Shown in pieces: positions 15,450 through 19,240 of a stretch of DNA of 19,240 nucleotides. The stretch's first letter is position 1. Each line of letters begins with the position of its first letter. Under the pieces are notes generated by a model. It worked only from the letters and a program-made list of their open reading frames with translations, was not told where the DNA came from and ran no database searches. This stretch comes from CAYSBE01 sp044337585 (lineage in GTDB: Bacteria; Bacteroidota; Bacteroidia; UKL13-3): contig JBIINH010000022.1 in assembly GCA_044337585.1 (NCBI GenBank), forward strand, positions 1 through 19,240, in the 5' to 3' direction. A program made the position numbers and the translations under genes.

Positions 15450-15457
15450 CAAAAGTA
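15450..15457 (-). promoter_or_regulatory. Putative -7 promoter box of dus
   Basis: CAAAAGTA on the + strand reads TACTTTTG on the - strand, identical to the rpmH -7 box. It lies 16-23 bases upstream of the dus ATG (15434). No -33 element is evident within the CPBP coding sequence. It faces the + strand box at 15436-15443 across only 6 bases. Confidence 0.55.
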
Positions 15458-15462
15458 AGCAA

Positions 15463-16410
15463 ATGTCTGAAAACCCTTCGCCTTTAAATTCATTCCTGTA
15501 TTTCATTTCCCGACTTTCTATTTTAGGAGGAATGGTTCTGGTGTTTATGATTATCGGTTCAGCTATCGGATATTTAATAGCAAGCCAAATAACTGGCATT
15601 GATTTTATGTCAAATCCTGAGTTCTTTTCAGATTATAGTAATCCATCGGTGATTGCTGCACTAAAGATTATTCAGCTCTTTTCAACCGTAGGCGGATTTT
15701 TGTTACCGGCCATTTACTTTCCCAAAGCCATTTATGAATCAACCTTGCCTTTTAATAAAGCGAATAATTATGGTACACCTATGGGATGGATTTTGTCTAT
15801 TGCATTAATTATTATCGCTACTCCAATTTTGTCTTCACTGGTGTTGTGGAATGAAGGGATAAGATTGCCTGCTTCATGGGCTGATGTGGAACAGAAATTA
15901 AGAATGGCTGAAGATACAGCTTTGGCATTAACTGAAGTCTTTCTTAAAGGAGATTCGATGGGGACATATTTTTTTAACTTGTTGGTAGTTGCCGTTGCTC
16001 CTGCTATTTGCGAAGAGTTTTTATTTAGAGGTGCACTAATGCAGTTTTTACTTAAATGCTTTAACAATATGCACATCGCTGTGTGGGTCTCTGCTTTGGC
16101 TTTTAGTTTGTTTCATGGCCAATTTTATGGATTTTTTCCACGCTTGCTTATTGGTGTTTTTTTGGCTTATTCTGTTATCTATAGCAGAAGTATCTGGCCG
16201 GCTATTGCGGCACATTTTATAAATAATGGATTGGCTGTTTCGGCAAGCTTTTTCAAATGGAATGAAAGCTCATACCGATGGCTTCATGATGATTATGTAT
16301 TTGATTTGGGTTGGGTTATTGTTTCAATGATACTTACCCAATCCATTTTGGTTTGGATGGTTAACAATATAAAAAAGCAATATGCATCAAGATTGGACGA
16401 AAATATTTGA
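15463..16410 (+). CDS. CPBP-family intramembrane glutamic protease
   Basis: A 315-residue polytopic membrane protein of the CPBP (CAAX protease / bacteriocin-processing, Abi) family. The conserved motifs are present: EE plus R in CEEFLFRG (E184, E185, R189), FSLFHGQFYGF with H218, and HFINN with H251. These form the intramembrane active site. About seven to eight hydrophobic segments are visible, and a soluble loop (about 135-165) lies before the catalytic part. Family members cleave membrane substrates or act in bacteriocin self-immunity; the substrate here is unknown. The start MSENPSPLNSF at 15463 is preferred to the upstream open frame, which is antisense to dus. The 3' end overlaps the DUF2007 gene by 29 bases. 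Confidence 0.9.
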   Translation: MSENPSPLNSFLYFISRLSILGGMVLVFMIIGSAIGYLIASQITGIDFMSNPEFFSDYSNPSVIAALKIIQLFSTVGGFLLPAIYFPKAIYESTLPFNKANNYGTPMGWILSIALIIIATPILSSLVLWNEGIRLPASWADVEQKLRMAEDTALALTEVFLKGDSMGTYFFNLLVVAVAPAICEEFLFRGALMQFLLKCFNNMHIAVWVSALAFSLFHGQFYGFFPRLLIGVFLAYSVIYSRSIWPAIAAHFINNGLAVSASFFKWNESSYRWLHDDYVFDLGWVIVSMILTQSILVWMVNNIKKQYASRLDENI

Positions 16411-16594
16411 AACATCAAACCCCATCGAGGCCCGAATAGTGATTGATATGTTGGGTGCAAATGGAATCAATGCGGTAGAAATGAATAAGCGGGACAGTAG
16501 CTACACGGTTTTTGGTCGTGTAGAAGTATATTGTCAGCCTGAAGATATTATAACCGCAAAACACCTCCTTAACCAATTTACACATGAAGAGTAA
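16382..16594 (+). CDS. DUF2007 putative signal-transducing small protein
   Basis: A 70-residue soluble protein with the DUF2007 pattern: KIFETSNPIEARIVIDMLGANGI, then a central VFGRVEVYCQPEDIITAKHLLNQF. This fold is a small ferredoxin-like alpha/beta unit related to PII-like regulators, but no biochemical role is established. It overlaps the CPBP protease gene by 29 bases at its start and cdsA by 11 bases at its end, so translation of all three is likely coupled. The link between this domain and CdsA or the protease is not known; context suggests a membrane-related regulatory job, which is inference only. Confidence 0.85.
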   Translation: MHQDWTKIFETSNPIEARIVIDMLGANGINAVEMNKRDSSYTVFGRVEVYCQPEDIITAKHLLNQFTHEE

Positions 16595-17399
16595 TTTTAT
16601 ACAACGCACCATTACTAGTGCCATATTTGCCGGAGTACTGATAGGAGCAACATTGGCTCATACGTATAGTTTTTTGGTGTTGGTATTTGCTATCAATATG
16701 CTTTGTTTAAATGAATTTTATGAATTGGTTTTACCCGACAAAAGTAAGCTTGAGAAGTATTTGGGTATTGGCGCAGGTTCAATTATTTACCTGATGTTTG
16801 CATTTATATTTACAGCAAATTTATCACTAGCCTGGTACTACCATATTATTCCTATTTTATTGTTGTTATTTGTTGTGAAGTTATTTGAAAACTCAAATAA
16901 AGAGTTCAGCACGTTGGCTTATCAATTGTTGGGTATGTGCTATATCACTTTGCCATTGGTGATGTACACCAAACTAGGGTTTTTAAATGCACTCATATAT
17001 AGCCCTGGCATTCCTATGGGATTTTTTCTGTTGCTATGGACTGCAGATACCGGTGCTTATTTAGCAGGCAGAACGTTTGGCAAGCACAAACTTTTTGAGC
17101 GTGTGTCACCAAAAAAAACATGGGAGGGAAGCGTGGGTGCACTTTTACTGGTGACTATTGTCGGCTATGCCATATCATTTGTATTTGATGATTTAACCGC
17201 AACCAATTGGATGGTTGTAGCGGTATTGATTCTTGTTTTTAGCACATTTGGAGATTTGTTTGAGTCGCTGCTTAAACGCAATTTACAAATCAAAGATTCG
17301 GGCTCTTTACTTCCCGGACATGGCGGAGTGCTCGACCGGTTTGACGGATTATTTTTAGCTGCACCGGCAGTGTTTTTTTACCTTATGCTTATCAATTGA
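16584..17399 (+). CDS. cdsA: Phosphatidate cytidylyltransferase (CDP-diglyceride synthase)
   Basis: CdsA converts phosphatidic acid and CTP to CDP-diacylglycerol, the precursor of all membrane phospholipids. The 271-residue membrane protein has about eight hydrophobic segments and the PROSITE-type signature SLLKRNLQIKDSG then LLPGHGGVLDRFD (S228-D254, with K231, K237, D238, G245, H246, D251 and D254). WTADTGAY (near 155) and SPKKTWEG (175-182) are also diagnostic. CdsA and Psd (start of the window) act in the same pathway but are far apart here. It overlaps DUF2007 by 11 bases and is followed after 11 bases by an SRPBCC gene. Confidence 0.96.
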   Translation: MKSNFIQRTITSAIFAGVLIGATLAHTYSFLVLVFAINMLCLNEFYELVLPDKSKLEKYLGIGAGSIIYLMFAFIFTANLSLAWYYHIIPILLLLFVVKLFENSNKEFSTLAYQLLGMCYITLPLVMYTKLGFLNALIYSPGIPMGFFLLLWTADTGAYLAGRTFGKHKLFERVSPKKTWEGSVGALLLVTIVGYAISFVFDDLTATNWMVVAVLILVFSTFGDLFESLLKRNLQIKDSGSLLPGHGGVLDRFDGLFLAAPAVFFYLMLIN

Positions 17400-17410
17400 T
17401 TTTTTAAAAT

Positions 17411-17941
17411 ATGAAGCTCTTTAAAATATTTCTCATTCTATTTATCATTATTGTCTTGTTTTATTTAGGCTCGTTATTTTTTCCGAATACCTATTATATA
17501 AACCGCAGTGTAACCATCAATAAACCGGTTGACAGTGTTTTTTATTTTATGTCGGATTTGCGCAACTGGGAAAAATGGAGTTTGTGGAACAAAGAAACTG
17601 ACAGCACGTTAGTAAACATTTATGGTAAACGAAGTGACTCAATTGGTGGTAGGCAATATTTTGAAGGGAAAGTATTGGGCGAAGGCAGGTTTTTAATTGA
17701 TCGCTATGAGCACAATAAAATGTTGGGGTATAACCTATATATGAATAAAGGGAATATCAATGCAAACGGAAAATTTGAATTTGTAGCTGTAAATCCTCAA
17801 TCGAGCGAATTGCATTGGATTGATTCAGGGGATGTTGGCAACAATCCCATTTTTAGGTACATGATGAACAATAAAGTAAAATCAACCGAGAAGGTATTTG
17901 ATGAAGGATTAGCAAGGATAAAAACGGCAATCGAAAATTAA
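17411..17941 (+). CDS. Membrane-anchored SRPBCC (START/Bet v1-like) protein
   Basis: A 176-residue protein. Residues 4-25 are a strongly hydrophobic N-terminal segment (signal anchor). The rest resembles the SRPBCC helix-grip fold: VTINKPVDSVFYFMSDLRNWEKWS is the usual start of the polyketide cyclase/dehydrase-like family, followed by alternating beta strands and a C-terminal helix (KVKSTEKVFDEGLARIKTAIEN). Such folds enclose a hydrophobic ligand cavity; the ligand is unknown. An envelope lipid-binding role is plausible next to cdsA but is only inferred. It starts 11 bases after cdsA and its stop overlaps the stop of the opposite E1 gene in a shared TTAA. Confidence 0.75.
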   Translation: MKLFKIFLILFIIIVLFYLGSLFFPNTYYINRSVTINKPVDSVFYFMSDLRNWEKWSLWNKETDSTLVNIYGKRSDSIGGRQYFEGKVLGEGRFLIDRYEHNKMLGYNLYMNKGNINANGKFEFVAVNPQSSELHWIDSGDVGNNPIFRYMMNNKVKSTEKVFDEGLARIKTAIEN

Positions 17942-19240
17942 TAATTCATAAGCGTTTCCAATTCCAATTTAAATCTTTCTTTGGGCAGAAAGTTTTGCTC
18001 AAGTTCCACATTAAACGGCACAGCTGTATCTAAACTCCCTGAACGCATCACCGGAGCATCCAAGTATTTAAAACAATGCTCAGCTATGTATGCAGCTATT
18101 TCGGCACCAATGCCTCCTGTTAATGTATCTTCATGGAGGATAAATGCTTTTCCGGTTTTCTTCACACTGTTTACCACAGCGTCTTTATCCCACGGCAACA
18201 ATGTGCGCAAATCAATGATATCGGCATCAATGCCTTTCTCTTCGGCATGTTTCATCGCCCAATGCACGCCTGCACCGTAAGTGATAATACTTACTTCATT
18301 TCCTTCGCGAGCTATGCGTGCCTTGCCAATTTCTATGGCGTAATAATCGTCATACACTTCTTCTTCTAATTCAACTGAGCGGTACAACGCTTTATGTTCA
18401 AAATACATAACCGGATTGGGATCGTTGAATGAAGCCGCCAGCAAACCTTTGGCATCAGATGGAGTAGAAGGATAAACTATTTTTAAACCCGGCACATGAA
18501 AAAACCAGGCTTCGTTACTTTGTGAGTGAAACGGACCTGCACCTACTCCCGCACCTGTAGGCATGCGCACCACCACATCGGCATTTTGCCCCCAACGGTA
18601 ATATGATTTCGCGAGGTTGTTTACAATTTGATTAAAGCCCACACTCACAAAATCGGCAAACTGCATTTCCACCATGGCTTTCATTCCTTTTACGGATAAT
18701 CCATAGGCAGCACCTAAAATGGCACTTTCGCAAAGCGGTGTATTGCGTACACGGCCTTTTCCAAACTGCTCCACAAATCCCTGAGTGATTTTAAATACAC
18801 CACCGTATTCGGCAATATCCTGTCCCATCAGCACCAGGTTATCATGACGCTCCATGCTTTGGCGCAATCCGTCACTGATGGCATCCACCAGCCTTTTTCT
18901 TGATTTATTTTCTGATTGCGGAGCAATGGTTACATGCTGTAAATTTCCGTGCATCGTGCCACTCACAGCATCAAAAGGAGCGTACACATCGTTGAGTTCT
19001 GTTGCTGTGTCTGGAATAATATCGGGTTCGTTTTGTACCTGTTCCACACCCGCATCAATCTCGGCTTTTATTTCTGTACGCATTTCGGCAATCATCGCAT
19101 CGGTTAAAATACCTTCAGCCTTTAGCCAATTTTCGTAATTGCTTATCGGATCTTTTTTGCCCCATTCGTCAAACAATTCCTGTGGCACGTATTTGGTACC
19201 TGAAGCTTCTTCGTGTCCGCGCATGCGGAAGGTGATGCAC
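17938..19240 (-). CDS. Fused 2-oxoacid dehydrogenase E1 (alpha-beta), C-terminal part, cut by window end
   Basis: The frame is open through the right edge, so the N-terminal part is missing. The visible N-terminal 60 residues (FRMRGHEEASGTKYVP, DPISNYENWL) are the end of an E1 alpha subunit. After an acidic linker, KSRKRLVDAISDGLRQSM begins the full E1 beta domain, with PLCESAILGAAYG (thiamine diphosphate-contacting region), AGPFHSQSNEAWFFHVPG and LKIVYPSTPSDAKGLL. The polypeptide thus fuses both subunits, as known for many Bacteroidota E1 enzymes; the beta motifs resemble branched-chain 2-oxoacid dehydrogenases. With E2 and E3 it would convert 2-oxoacids to acyl-CoA. Substrate (pyruvate or branched-chain) is not certain. 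The stop shares TTAA with the SRPBCC gene. Confidence 0.92.
   Translation of the reverse strand, partial: CITFRMRGHEEASGTKYVPQELFDEWGKKDPISNYENWLKAEGILTDAMIAEMRTEIKAEIDAGVEQVQNEPDIIPDTATELNDVYAPFDAVSGTMHGNLQHVTIAPQSENKSRKRLVDAISDGLRQSMERHDNLVLMGQDIAEYGGVFKITQGFVEQFGKGRVRNTPLCESAILGAAYGLSVKGMKAMVEMQFADFVSVGFNQIVNNLAKSYYRWGQNADVVVRMPTGAGVGAGPFHSQSNEAWFFHVPGLKIVYPSTPSDAKGLLAASFNDPNPVMYFEHKALYRSVELEEEVYDDYYAIEIGKARIAREGNEVSIITYGAGVHWAMKHAEEKGIDADIIDLRTLLPWDKDAVVNSVKKTGKAFILHEDTLTGGIGAEIAAYIAEHCFKYLDAPVMRSGSLDTAVPFNVELEQNFLPKERFKLELETLMNY

Noticed and set aside
15250..15462. Upstream extension of the CPBP protease on the + strand
   Set aside because: Those 71 codons are antisense to the dus start region, and the family-like N-terminus begins at MSENPSPLNSF with a promoter just before it.
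15435..15599. Upstream extension of dus on the - strand
   Set aside because: Antisense to the CPBP gene; the normal Dus N-terminus begins at MVKIGNINLG.
1..19240. CRISPR array, insertion sequence, prophage or restriction/defence island
   Set aside because: No spaced identical repeats, transposase, integrase, phage structural gene or defence-type domain was found; all larger genes are core families.

Overview
The window reads as chromosomal DNA of a member of the Bacteroidota, probably a free-living, gliding-type lineage; I cannot go below phylum. The evidence is an AT-rich composition, repeated promoter boxes of the Bacteroidota form TAnnTTTG (often with TTG or TTTG 19-21 bases upstream), few Shine-Dalgarno sites, a secreted protein ending in a CHU_C/type IX secretion sorting domain, a fused alpha-beta 2-oxoacid dehydrogenase E1, and the era-der and rpmH-rnpA-yidD neighbourhoods. 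No transposase, prophage gene, CRISPR array or toxin-antitoxin pair is visible. Nearly everything is core or housekeeping.

Layout. 1-3.7 kb: the tail of a phosphatidylserine decarboxylase gene, then the ribosome-assembly GTPases Era (TTG start) and Der, a small Ala-rich lipoprotein gene with its own promoter and terminator, and rpmH-rnpA-yidD. 3.7-7.9 kb: a C-terminal processing protease (S41), a TauE/SafE-type permease and a secreted M28 peptidase, closely packed or overlapping on the + strand. 7.9-9.4 kb: a SprT-like metalloprotein (-) overlapping the M28 gene tail to tail, then two small unrecognised proteins converging on a strong bidirectional hairpin. 9.4-9.8 kb: a 373-base non-coding stretch with several dyads in front of metG.

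9.8-12 kb: metG, tRNA-Arg(CCT) and a palindromic terminator. 12-15.4 kb (-): a 795-residue type IX secretion cargo and a tRNA-dihydrouridine synthase. 15.4-17.9 kb (+): a compact membrane-related operon of a CPBP intramembrane protease, a DUF2007 protein, CdsA and a membrane-anchored SRPBCC protein. 17.9 kb to the end (-): the C-terminal part of a fused 2-oxoacid dehydrogenase E1.

Themes: translation and ribosome maturation (Era, Der, L34, RnpA, MetRS, Dus, tRNA-Arg), phospholipid synthesis (Psd, CdsA), and envelope or secreted proteolysis (S41, M28, CPBP). I found no clearly new multi-gene system. The most interesting items are regulatory: two core promoters facing each other in the 28-base dus/CPBP gap, a repeated dyad between the SprT-like gene and its divergent neighbour, a long hairpin and related ATGATG elements before metG, and the strongly codon-biased small lipoprotein.
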